A stretch of DNA of 5,428 bases, from contig DBCY01000190.1 of assembly GCA_002293295.1 (NCBI GenBank), positions 7,396 to 12,823 on the forward strand. Direction: 5' to 3'. The first letter of the stretch is position 1, and every line of letters begins with the position of its first letter. The notes beneath the pieces were generated by a model. It was not told the origin of the DNA. It saw only the letters and a program-made list of their open reading frames with translations, and made no database searches. Source of the DNA: Ruminococcus sp. UBA946 (GTDB taxonomy: Bacteria > Bacillota > Clostridia > Oscillospirales > Ruminococcaceae). Both the position numbers and the translations under genes were made by a program. Shown here piece by piece: positions 1 to 5,190 of this stretch.

Positions 1-65
1 GTATGATTTTAATTTATAATATAACTATAGCTGTAATGATTTACTAGTAATTAGGTTCACGCCTG
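1..65. other. AT-rich non-coding stretch after rnfC
   Basis: Composition falls to about three-quarters A+T immediately after the rnfC stop. A 10-bp palindrome TTACTAGTAA lies at 41-50. A minus-strand GTG, 5 nt after the rnfC stop and 9 nt downstream of GAGGAA, begins NLITSKSLQL but meets a TAG after 11 codons, so no rnfD start can be supported here. Confidence 0.5.
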
Positions 66-1349
66 CTATTTCCTCGGAACAAGGGCTTTCGCAAGCTGAG
101 TGTTTTCGGCGAGCCGCCTGTGCGCAGGGCAGATATAAGTGCAGCAGCCGCAGTTTATGCACAGCAAAACCTTTAATTCATCAAGAGCTTTTGCGTCCCT
201 TGCCTCATATGCCTTCTGGATTGAAACCGGCATTAAATTCATAGGACACCGTTTTACGCAGAGCCCGCACCGTATACAGGGCGTTGTCTTAGGCATTACG
301 GCTTTTTTACAGGCTATAACGGCATTCGTGGTTTTTATGACGGGCTGTCCGGGGTCATAGAGGCAAAGCCCCATCATAGGGCCCCCGTATAAAATCTTCT
401 TAATCTCCCCTGCGCCGCCGTATTCGATAAGCTTTTCAATTCTTGTTCCGACAGGAACGTTATAGTTTCCGGCATTTTGCGTAACAGCGGGGCCGTCAAG
501 CGTTACCCGCCTTGATATAAGCGGAACGCCCGTTCGCAGATAACGGTTTATAAACCCGACTGTGGATACGTTTAAAACCATTACACCCTGATGCGAAGGC
601 AGCTCGCCTTCCTTTACAATACGCCCCGAAGCGGAATAGATTATCATCTTTTCAGCTCCCTGAGGATACCGGGAGGGAAGGGTGACGACTTCAACCGAGT
701 TTATAAACTCGGTTTTACTTTTCATCAGTTTTATTGCCTCGGGTTTATTTTCCTCTATACAAATTTTACAGTTAGGAATACCCAGGTATTTTTGTACGTT
801 AAGTATACCTTCGGTAATATCAGCCGGCTCCTCCATAAACTCACGGAAATCCGACGTTATATACGGTTCGCATTCGGCGCCGTTTATAATAAGCATATTA
901 ATGGGCGTCTTTACCGCGTCATAATTAAGCTTTACATGAGTAGGGAAGCCCGCGCCGCCAAGACCTACAAGCCCGCTTTCGCGTACCGCCGCTATAAAAG
1001 AGGTTCTGTCCGTTATAACGGGAGGTTTTAGTTCAGGGGAAAGCGTCTGTTCGCCGTCGCTGTCAATTATTGCAGCCTTGCACTTTTTACCGTCCGGAAG
1101 CAGATAATCGGTAATAATGCGTACCGTCCCCGAAACGGGCGAATGGACGGGAACTGACATAAAAGCGTTAGAATCGCCTATTTTCTGCCCCTTAAGAACA
1201 ATATCCCCTTTTTTAACCAGGCAGTCGCACGAAGCCCCCATAGACTGCGACATCGGTATTATAACCTCGTCCGGGACGGGAAAATCCACCGTTGCGCAAT
1301 GCGCGGTGTTTTTATTATGCCTCAGGCGAATACTCTTCAGTTTTTTCAT
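66..1349 (-). CDS. rnfC: RnfC, NADH-binding Fe-S subunit of the Rnf ferredoxin:NAD+ oxidoreductase
   Basis: The 427-residue product is the peripheral RnfC subunit. In this family it binds FMN and NADH and passes electrons between NAD(H) and the membrane Rnf complex, which couples ferredoxin oxidation to ion export. Visible signatures, in order: an N-terminal HNKNTA segment and lipoyl-like barrel (about 10-80), the glycine-rich GLGGAGFPTHVKL loop (129-141), NGAECEPYITSD (156-167), an SLBB region (about 282-330), and two [4Fe-4S] motifs. Those motifs use C358, C361, C364, C368 and C397, C400, C403, C407, the ferredoxin-type CxxCxxCxxxCP pattern. Length is normal for Firmicute RnfC, with no long C-terminal extension. 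The ATG at 1347-1349 is kept because the N-terminus matches the family; its ribosome site is poor (GGAAAGG about 13 nt upstream). It is the last gene of the operon visible here; rnfD would be expected next. Confidence 0.95.
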   Translation of the reverse strand: MKKLKSIRLRHNKNTAHCATVDFPVPDEVIIPMSQSMGASCDCLVKKGDIVLKGQKIGDSNAFMSVPVHSPVSGTVRIITDYLLPDGKKCKAAIIDSDGEQTLSPELKPPVITDRTSFIAAVRESGLVGLGGAGFPTHVKLNYDAVKTPINMLIINGAECEPYITSDFREFMEEPADITEGILNVQKYLGIPNCKICIEENKPEAIKLMKSKTEFINSVEVVTLPSRYPQGAEKMIIYSASGRIVKEGELPSHQGVMVLNVSTVGFINRYLRTGVPLISRRVTLDGPAVTQNAGNYNVPVGTRIEKLIEYGGAGEIKKILYGGPMMGLCLYDPGQPVIKTTNAVIACKKAVMPKTTPCIRCGLCVKRCPMNLMPVSIQKAYEARDAKALDELKVLLCINCGCCTYICPAHRRLAENTQLAKALVPRK

Positions 1350-1380
1350 ATAATTTGTCCAGCCTTTCCGTATTTGTAAC

Positions 1381-1409
1381 CTATCCGATTTAAACGGATA
1401 GTATATCCG
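1381..1409 (-). promoter_or_regulatory. Three alternating half-sites forming two mutually exclusive hairpins before rnfC
   Basis: TATCCG (1382-1387), CGGATA (1395-1400) and TATCCG (1404-1409) follow each other. The first and second form a perfect 7-bp inverted repeat (1381-1387 with 1395-1401, loop ATTTAAA). The second and third form a 6-bp inverted repeat with a 3-nt spacer. The middle element can pair with only one partner at a time. On the minus strand a TATACT hexamer sits at the upstream edge, but no good -35 accompanies it. It lies about 32 nt before the rnfC ATG. Confidence 0.5.
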
Positions 1410-1433
1410 TTCGATAATAAAACAATATTAAGA

Positions 1434-1958
1434 TTATCGTATGTCAGAATTTATATGCAGTATTTTTATGTGCTTCAGAACAGCGTTAAGCACAAGACCG
1501 GTACAAATTCCGGTCGCCGCGCTTGCACCAAGATAAACGGGAATATAATACAGGGTATAAATGCTTTTTGTAATTACACAGGCAAGAAGAAGCTGTCCTG
1601 TTATATGCGCTATGGCGGCAAGCACGCTCATCAAAATATAAGACGAACCGGTAAGCCTGAAAATCAGTATTGTAACGGTAAAGGCAAAAATACCCCCGCA
1701 AAGCGACATTGCTCCTGCGGTAACTCCGCGGGTTAAAAGGACGAACAAAGATTTTAAAGCCGTCAGTATAAATGCGGACGGAATATTGACCGCCGTTACG
1801 GCAGTCATTATAACAACATTTGAAAGCCCCAGCCTTATTCCCGCCGGCAGGAAAGACGAAAGCTGGCTTTCCAGTATGGTGAGCATAACGGCGGCTCCGA
1901 GCATAACTCCCATAACCGCAGTATAAAAAGACAATGTTTTATACGGGTTTAATTTCAT
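1434..1958 (-). CDS. Gx transporter family membrane protein (Hpre_diP_synt_I / EetB-like)
   Basis: The 174-residue, strongly hydrophobic protein has about five membrane segments (roughly 10-30, 44-76, 84-101, 106-130 and 138-162). It carries the family motifs TILESQLSSFLPAGIRLGLSN (27-47; the acidic E30 follows the first helix), LCGGIFAF (86-93) and AHITGQL (117-123). This family is usually labelled heptaprenyl diphosphate synthase component I. That name is historical: no prenyl-synthase aspartate-rich motif is present, and the fold looks like a small integral membrane transporter or S-component. From memory, the EetB protein of flavin-based extracellular electron transfer loci belongs to this family. 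The gene sits between the NusG-II gene (75-bp gap) and rnfC (84-bp gap), so a role in electron transfer or quinone/flavin handling is inferred. AAAGGA lies 9 nt before the ATG and supports the start. Confidence 0.88.
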   Translation of the reverse strand: MKLNPYKTLSFYTAVMGVMLGAAVMLTILESQLSSFLPAGIRLGLSNVVIMTAVTAVNIPSAFILTALKSLFVLLTRGVTAGAMSLCGGIFAFTVTILIFRLTGSSYILMSVLAAIAHITGQLLLACVITKSIYTLYYIPVYLGASAATGICTGLVLNAVLKHIKILHINSDIR

Positions 1959-2005
1959 CCGTGACCGTCCTTTGCTGACATTTTACCTGAAAATTAAAAC
2001 TAAAC

Positions 2006-2021
2006 TACCGGTTTAAAATCG
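2006..2021. promoter_or_regulatory. TACCGGTTTAAA motif in the NusG-II/Gx gap
   Basis: The 12-mer TACCGGTTTAAA (2006-2017) is identical, in inverted orientation, to 3505-3516 at the operon promoter. It is followed by ATCG, leaving an imperfect palindrome. No convincing promoter is visible in this 75-bp gap, so its role is unclear. Confidence 0.25.
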
Positions 2022-2033
2022 TTTTATCAGATG

Positions 2034-2411
2034 TTACATAATAACATCAATATCATTACTATTGGTATTATCATCGGATATTTTTACTAAAAGTTTATTC
2101 GGAAGGCATACTATGCTTTGGTATCCGGTATGAATCCTGCCTGTCCTGACGCAGGTTTTATCGGGGCAGCTGCTTTCGCTCACGAAGATGCCGCCGTCAG
2201 AGACCGTAAGCCTTACGTTCCCGCCGCAGACGTAAATATCGCCGTTATCGTCAAGGGAACAGGTTCTTATAAGTTCGCCGTTGTGATAAATTTCCGCATA
2301 TCCGGGCTTTTCGCCGCTGAAAGCGAAAAGGAGCAGGAAGGTAACGGATACTATAATAAGTAGCGGTAATAAATCCGTCTTTTTAATCAGTTTCCTGCCG
2401 TCACTGCGCAT
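2034..2411 (-). CDS. NusG domain II-containing membrane-anchored protein (EetA-like)
   Basis: The 125-residue protein has a basic N-terminus, one membrane segment (about 14-31) and an extracytoplasmic NusG domain II (about 36-112). The characteristic CPDKTCVRTGRI (82-93) and IVCLPNKLLVKI (100-111) are both present, with cysteines C82, C87 and C102 that might form a disulfide or bind a cofactor. It lacks the NGN and KOW domains of transcription factor NusG, so it is not an elongation factor. Its function is unknown. The family is repeatedly found beside Gx proteins, ApbE and Rnf or extracellular electron transfer genes; from memory EetA is of this type. Its ATG overlaps the 3' end of the apbE-like gene by 11 bp, and GAGGTG (plus-strand 2419-2424) lies 7 nt upstream inside that gene, so the two are probably translationally coupled. 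Confidence 0.9.
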   Translation of the reverse strand: MRSDGRKLIKKTDLLPLLIIVSVTFLLLFAFSGEKPGYAEIYHNGELIRTCSLDDNGDIYVCGGNVRLTVSDGGIFVSESSCPDKTCVRTGRIHTGYQSIVCLPNKLLVKISDDNTNSNDIDVIM

Positions 2412-3471
2412 AAGAATACACCTCGTTTTTCAAAGAAAACATGTCCTCAGGCATATTGCGGCTTTTATGGATGAATCCGTTTATATCGGCGGCAATAACA
2501 TAATATTCAGTATCGCCGAGATAACGGTCAAGGCTTTCGGTTCCTCCTATATAAATAAGGGTCGACAGAAAATCAGAAAGGATTCCCCCGTTTTCAGCAC
2601 GAACCGGCACTATAACCGTGACGGAAGTCAAATCCGTTTTTATGGGATAACCTGTTTTTACATCAATTATATGCTCATATTTTATTCCGTCTTCAACAAA
2701 AAACCGTTCGTAGCCCCCGCTTGTTGAAATAAATGCCTGAGCGCATGAAATAATCCCTAAATAATTATCGCCGCCGGGGCTGGCGGGGTCTTTCACCGCA
2801 ACCTTGAAACTGCTTTTATCAGGCTTTTCCCCGCATAATAAAGTAGTCGAGCCCATCGAAACAATCTGGCAGGAGTTTTTTCCGGCTAGCGAAGCTTCGC
2901 TTCCGGTATATAAATCCTCCGTAATACCGCGGTAAATCAAATCGCAGGCATATCCCTTCGCAACCGCTCCGAAATCAAGCATAACACCGTCGCTAAAGTC
3001 TTTTAAATCACCGTTATGATAGCCGGTGTCCTCAATAAACCCGAGCGCCTTAATAATATCGTCACTTTCGGGAACGGCAGGCTTCGGGGATGATATTCCC
3101 CAAAGGGAAGTAATTCTCCCGCAGGTTAAATTAACCCCGTCTCCGTATTTGTCATTCAATGAAGCCGTTGTGGTAAGGCATTCCTTTAAACATCCGTCTT
3201 GGTCGATGAGCCGGTTTGCGTTTTCCGTATACGACCTGCTGAAAACAGAATCAAGCCTTTCGCAGATTTGCACGGCGTTTTCCGACATTTTCTCAGCATC
3301 GCTGTTATTATCATCTGTAAAAGACTTTACGGAAATAAATGTGCCGAAACAAAACCCTTCGGCTTCGGCGGCGCCGTTCCGGTTATCCGGCTGACAGGAA
3401 GAGATTATAATGGCAGCCGCCGTTATTAAAAGAAAATCAGGTATACTTTTTAACTTTGCGAGATTATTCAT
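2401..3471 (-). CDS. apbE: FAD:protein FMN transferase, ApbE family lipoprotein
   Basis: The 356-residue protein belongs to the family that transfers FMN from FAD to a Thr/Ser of target flavoproteins, using Mg2+. Rnf subunits RnfD and RnfG are classic substrates. The N-terminus is a lipoprotein signal: basic n-region, hydrophobic core 12-23 and lipobox ISSC with C26 as the lipidation site, placing the enzyme outside the membrane. Family landmarks are ERLDSVFSR (71-79), a GRITSLWGI segment (118-126), DFGAVAKGYACD (166-177), SGGYERFF (251-258), HIIDVKTGYP (268-277) and the metal-region LSDFLST (298-304). The usual GG of the central nucleotide-site motif is GS here (SMGSTT, 205-210), a mild deviation. 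It is the first gene of the electron-transfer operon, behind a good promoter. The ribosome site is odd: only a G-run (plus-strand 3485-3490), 13 nt from the ATG. Confidence 0.95.
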   Translation of the reverse strand: MNNLAKLKSIPDFLLITAAAIIISSCQPDNRNGAAEAEGFCFGTFISVKSFTDDNNSDAEKMSENAVQICERLDSVFSRSYTENANRLIDQDGCLKECLTTTASLNDKYGDGVNLTCGRITSLWGISSPKPAVPESDDIIKALGFIEDTGYHNGDLKDFSDGVMLDFGAVAKGYACDLIYRGITEDLYTGSEASLAGKNSCQIVSMGSTTLLCGEKPDKSSFKVAVKDPASPGGDNYLGIISCAQAFISTSGGYERFFVEDGIKYEHIIDVKTGYPIKTDLTSVTVIVPVRAENGGILSDFLSTLIYIGGTESLDRYLGDTEYYVIAADINGFIHKSRNMPEDMFSLKNEVYSYAQ

Positions 3472-3499
3472 TTATAAAAAAGAACCCCCCAGCATAAGA

Positions 3500-3515
3500 A
3501 CCCGTTTAAACCGGT
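3500..3515. promoter_or_regulatory. Near-palindrome at the apbE operon transcription start, candidate operator
   Basis: ACCCGTTTAAACCGGT is a 16-bp palindrome with one mismatched pair (14 of 16 bases symmetrical), centred on TTTAAA. It spans the predicted +1 to +16 of P2, where a bound repressor would block initiation. Related sequences occur at 2006-2017 and 1381-1401. Confidence 0.35.
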
Positions 3516-3521
3516 ATATTA

Positions 3522-3550
3522 ATTTTACTATACAATACCCGAACAGTCAA
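3522..3550 (-). promoter_or_regulatory. Sigma-A-type promoter (P2) of the apbE-nusGII-Gx-rnfC operon
   Basis: On the minus strand, -35 TTGACT (3545-3550), a 17-bp spacer and -10 TAAAAT (3522-3527) lie about 50 bp before the apbE start. The predicted transcription start is near 3515. Hexamers and spacing are identical to P1. Confidence 0.75.
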
Positions 3551-3581
3551 GACGTTACGCTAAAATAAGCATTATTCACAA

Positions 3582-3614
3582 AAATCAGGAATGAGGGTAT
3601 TAATCCTCATTCCT
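3582..3614 (-). terminator. Intrinsic terminator between the two operon promoters
   Basis: A perfect 10-bp stem (3605-3614 with 3587-3596) closes an 8-nt loop. On the minus strand it is followed by GA and a run of T (plus-strand A and T bases at 3580-3585). It lies directly downstream of P1 and upstream of P2, so it would end P1 transcripts almost at once, or insulate the operon from transcription arriving from the right. Confidence 0.7.
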
Positions 3615-3628
3615 CGCTGCCGATTATT

Positions 3629-3657
3629 ATTTTACTACAAAATGCTTTATAAGTCAA
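3629..3657 (-). promoter_or_regulatory. Upstream sigma-A-type promoter (P1) before the apbE operon
   Basis: On the minus strand, -35 TTGACT (3652-3657) and -10 TAAAAT (3629-3634) are separated by exactly 17 bp. A start near 3622 would place the hairpin at 3587-3614 within the first 40 nt of the transcript. Confidence 0.65.
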
Positions 3658-3670
3658 GCAATTATAAAAC

Positions 3671-3707
3671 AAACAAGCGGTTTTACAGAAATAAACCCGT
3701 TTTGTTT
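3671..3707. terminator. Weak AT-rich hairpin, possible terminator
   Basis: The outer stem aaacaa/ttgttt (3671-3676 with 3702-3707) continues inward, across small internal loops, through CGG/CCG and TTT/AAA pairs to a loop of about 8 nt. The minus-strand continuation is T-rich (GTTTTATAA). It could stop readthrough from the right, but the stem is imperfect and this is only a candidate. Confidence 0.35.
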
Positions 3708-3708
3708 C

Positions 3709-3729
3709 TATTTAATGTCTGCTGAATAA
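3709..3729 (+). repeat. Direct repeat copy 1 (21 nt, 20/21 identical to 3912-3932)
   Basis: This copy matches 3912-3932 except for T versus C at its tenth base. The second copy encodes the last residues and stop of the HsdS-like remnant (YLMPAE, stop). Read in the same frame, this copy gives YLMSAE and stop, so it looks like the 3' end of a second, more degraded copy of the same coding sequence. Confidence 0.75.
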
Positions 3730-3761
3730 TTGAGAATGCCATACATGTTAAAATAGTATAA

Positions 3762-3932
3762 TCATGGCGATTGCTGTTATTAACCTCTATCTTCCGCAAT
3801 GTTCCGCAAATTTCAAAAAAAATTATTGAAGAAAAACACGAAAAAGCCATTGCTGAGGCACAAGATAAGTTAAAAGAATTAGAGCAAAAAAAGAGAGATA
3901 TAATTAAAACTTATTTAATGCCTGCTGAATAA
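3762..3932 (+). pseudogene. Remnant of a coiled-coil C-terminal coding region, possibly type I restriction specificity subunit (HsdS)
   Basis: A 56-codon open stretch, bounded upstream by an in-frame TAA at 3759-3761, has no plausible ATG start or ribosome site. Its last 40 or so residues are clearly protein-like: ISKKIIEEKHEKAIAEAQ, then DKLKELEQKKRDIIKTYL and MPAE before the stop. The charged heptad pattern ending in KKxxIxxxYL resembles the C-terminal helix that follows the last recognition domain in HsdS or related methylase subunits. That assignment is from general resemblance only. It is the only recognisable plus-strand coding signal of the window, and its codons are far more AT-rich than those of the flanking genes, which suggests a decayed, horizontally acquired fragment. 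Confidence 0.4.
3912..3932 (+). repeat. Direct repeat copy 2 (21 nt, partner of 3709-3729)
   Basis: This copy contains the terminal codons and TAA stop of the plus-strand remnant. The start-to-start distance to copy 1 is 203 bp. Identity stops immediately outside the repeat on both sides, as expected after recombination or deletion between related gene ends. Confidence 0.75.
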
Positions 3933-3934
3933 GC

Positions 3935-3973
3935 AAAAAATGAGGAACGGGGAGCTTAACTCCTCATTCCTCA
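3935..3973 (-). terminator. Intrinsic terminator of the 3D-domain protein gene
   Basis: On the minus strand a 14-position stem (arms 3960-3973 and 3941-3954, with one G-U pair and one C-A mismatch) closes a 5-nt loop. Six T residues follow (A-run at plus-strand 3935-3940). It begins 17 bp after the stop codon of the 3D-domain gene, the usual place for a factor-independent terminator. Confidence 0.85.
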
Positions 3974-3989
3974 CTCTTATTCCTAAATC

Positions 3990-4973
3990 CTAATCCAGCA
4001 CATAAATATTAACCTGTCTTGCTCCCCAGTCGCAGCTTGCATCATAGCTTTCCATAAAAAGGTCAACGATTATACGTCCGTCAAGAAGAGCCCTTCCCGT
4101 ATCTGCCGCTATGGCATATCCGTATACTGCCGAATTGTCGGTGGTCGCAATATAAAGCTCTGTTCCGTAAGGGATAATTTTCGGGTCAACAGCCACATAG
4201 CCTACCATTGCCGTTCTTCCCGACGCTGTTTTTGCTCCCGCTTTTGCGGAATATGCGCAGGATTTGCCGGTAAACACATCCGAATACGAAAGCGGGACCC
4301 CGTTTTCATCAAGCTGAAGCCAGTCGGGGACTTCAAGCTGTGATATGCTGAATTCTTCTATATAACTCTTTTCCTTTGTCCCTAAAAGCACTACTTCATC
4401 GACGGGTTCGGTTATTTCTTCGCTTACAACGTCGGATTCAATCAGTTCTCCGTCGATATAAGTATGCTTTATAACCTTTTCTATTTCTCCCTCTTCGCCG
4501 TCAACAATCGTTTTGCGGTACCCCGCAGTAAGGGTTTCGTCTTCTTTGTACTCGGTTGCATAATCAATTTCCTCGATATGGATTTCCTCCATAACCTGAA
4601 CCCTGTTGATAACTATATTTGTGTTATTGTTCAGTTTTTCCGTCAAGCCTATGTTGATAAGGTCGTTATCATCCATATGAATGTCTGCGTTTTCAAGAGC
4701 GTCGGAAACGCTGCCGGAGGACATAACCTCTGTTATTCTGTCGTCGGCTGTTATCTTGACCTTGAAAACCGGGGCGGGGCGTACCGTAACCGCCGCTTCC
4801 CGAACTCCCTGGTTCAAACAGGTCAGGTTTGCCGTAAGGGCGGGGGGATTGCCATTAAATGAAATAACCGTAAAAACCAGTATTGTTATCAGAATTATGA
4901 AAATAAAAGCAGCTGTTCTTCTTTTTTTAACATCCTTTAAGTTACTGACTAACAGCTTATAATATTTTTGCAT
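3990..4973 (-). CDS. YabE-like cell-wall protein with DUF348, G5 and 3D domains
   Basis: The 327-residue protein has a basic N-terminus and one membrane anchor or signal segment (about 21-38). A DUF348-like ubiquitin-fold domain follows (about 68-125, SVSDALENADI...DLINI). Next is a G5 domain (about 128-200: ETLTAGYRKTIVDGEEGE... through VDEVVLLGT). The C-terminal 3D domain (about 237-326) carries the three aspartates that name it: D263 in AVDP, D291 in AADTG and D304 in IVDLF. Proteins of this build (B. subtilis YabE, Rpf-like stationary-phase proteins) are exported and act on peptidoglycan; the 3D fold resembles MltA-type lytic transglycosylases. It is shorter than YabE, having a single DUF348 unit. 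It is monocistronic: its own consensus promoter and long leader lie upstream, and an intrinsic terminator starts 17 bp after the stop. SD TGGAG lies 5 nt before the ATG. Confidence 0.92.
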   Translation of the reverse strand: MQKYYKLLVSNLKDVKKRRTAAFIFIILITILVFTVISFNGNPPALTANLTCLNQGVREAAVTVRPAPVFKVKITADDRITEVMSSGSVSDALENADIHMDDNDLINIGLTEKLNNNTNIVINRVQVMEEIHIEEIDYATEYKEDETLTAGYRKTIVDGEEGEIEKVIKHTYIDGELIESDVVSEEITEPVDEVVLLGTKEKSYIEEFSISQLEVPDWLQLDENGVPLSYSDVFTGKSCAYSAKAGAKTASGRTAMVGYVAVDPKIIPYGTELYIATTDNSAVYGYAIAADTGRALLDGRIIVDLFMESYDASCDWGARQVNIYVLD

Positions 4974-5155
4974 AAAAACTCCATTCCTTTAATATTTTCG
5001 CGGGAGAGAAAACAAAGCTTCTCCCGCTTAATGTGTTTCCGTCTGCGGCAGACAGCGGAAAAGCCGCGGTTGAACGGTAAACGCATTTACGGGATTTCAC
5101 TGCCGTATGATTAATTTACAGTCCGGTTACAGTGTGTAACCGTTTTGCAACCGTC
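4974..5155 (-). ncRNA. Long structured 5' leader of the 3D-domain protein gene (candidate cis-regulatory RNA)
   Basis: The leader contains, in transcript order: a 7-bp hairpin (5136-5142 with 5124-5130, loop of 5), a 5-bp GTAAA/TTTAC hairpin (about 5086-5099), a bulged hairpin of two 5-bp stems with a 3-nt loop (about 5038-5063), and a perfect 8-bp GC-rich stem (5020-5027 with 5000-5007). The SD and ATG follow. GCGGC/GCCGC segments near 5045-5077 could pair differently and compete with the third hairpin. No T-run follows the last stem, so any control would more likely be on translation or RNA stability. No known riboswitch consensus was recognised; in particular the conserved blocks of the c-di-AMP (ydaO) riboswitch were not seen. 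Confidence 0.4.
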
Positions 5156-5161
5156 ATGAGT

Positions 5162-5190
5162 ATTATAGTCATCTTTTTGTAGTTTGTCAA
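5162..5190 (-). promoter_or_regulatory. Perfect consensus promoter of the 3D-domain protein gene
   Basis: On the minus strand, -35 TTGACA (5185-5190), a 17-bp spacer and -10 TATAAT (5162-5167) match the sigma-A consensus at every position. The predicted start is near 5155, giving an untranslated leader of about 180 nt before the ATG at 4973. Confidence 0.88.

Larger units (their letters stand above)
3472..3989. other. Intergenic region between the 3D-domain gene and the apbE operon
   Basis: These 518 bp contain no intact gene. They hold the terminator of the right-hand gene, the HsdS-like coding remnant and its direct repeats, a weak hairpin, and the P1, terminator, P2 control region of the left-hand operon. 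The density of remnants and repeats suggests a past insertion or rearrangement point. Confidence 0.7.

Noticed and set aside
19..60. GTG-initiated start of rnfD on the minus strand
   Set aside because: The frame stops after 11 codons and lacks the conserved SSPH-type beginning of RnfD.
591..1031. A 146-codon plus-strand open frame opposite rnfC
   Set aside because: It is antisense to a gene with complete, highly conserved RnfC motifs, has no family features, and has no promoter or ribosome site visible upstream.
1350..1433. A dedicated rnfC promoter with -10 TATACT
   Set aside because: No -35 hexamer lies at 16-18 bp; the nearest TTGTTT has a 14-bp spacer, so it was not called as a promoter.
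1434..1958. Heptaprenyl diphosphate synthase subunit
   Set aside because: The product is a multi-pass membrane protein without prenyl-synthase motifs; the label is an inherited family name.
2034..2411. Transcription elongation factor NusG
   Set aside because: Only domain II is present, behind a membrane anchor; the NGN and KOW domains are missing.
4974..5155. c-di-AMP (ydaO/yuaA) riboswitch in front of the 3D-domain gene
   Set aside because: The gene type fits, but the conserved G-rich and CGxCAGCUAACC-like blocks of that riboswitch were not found in the leader.
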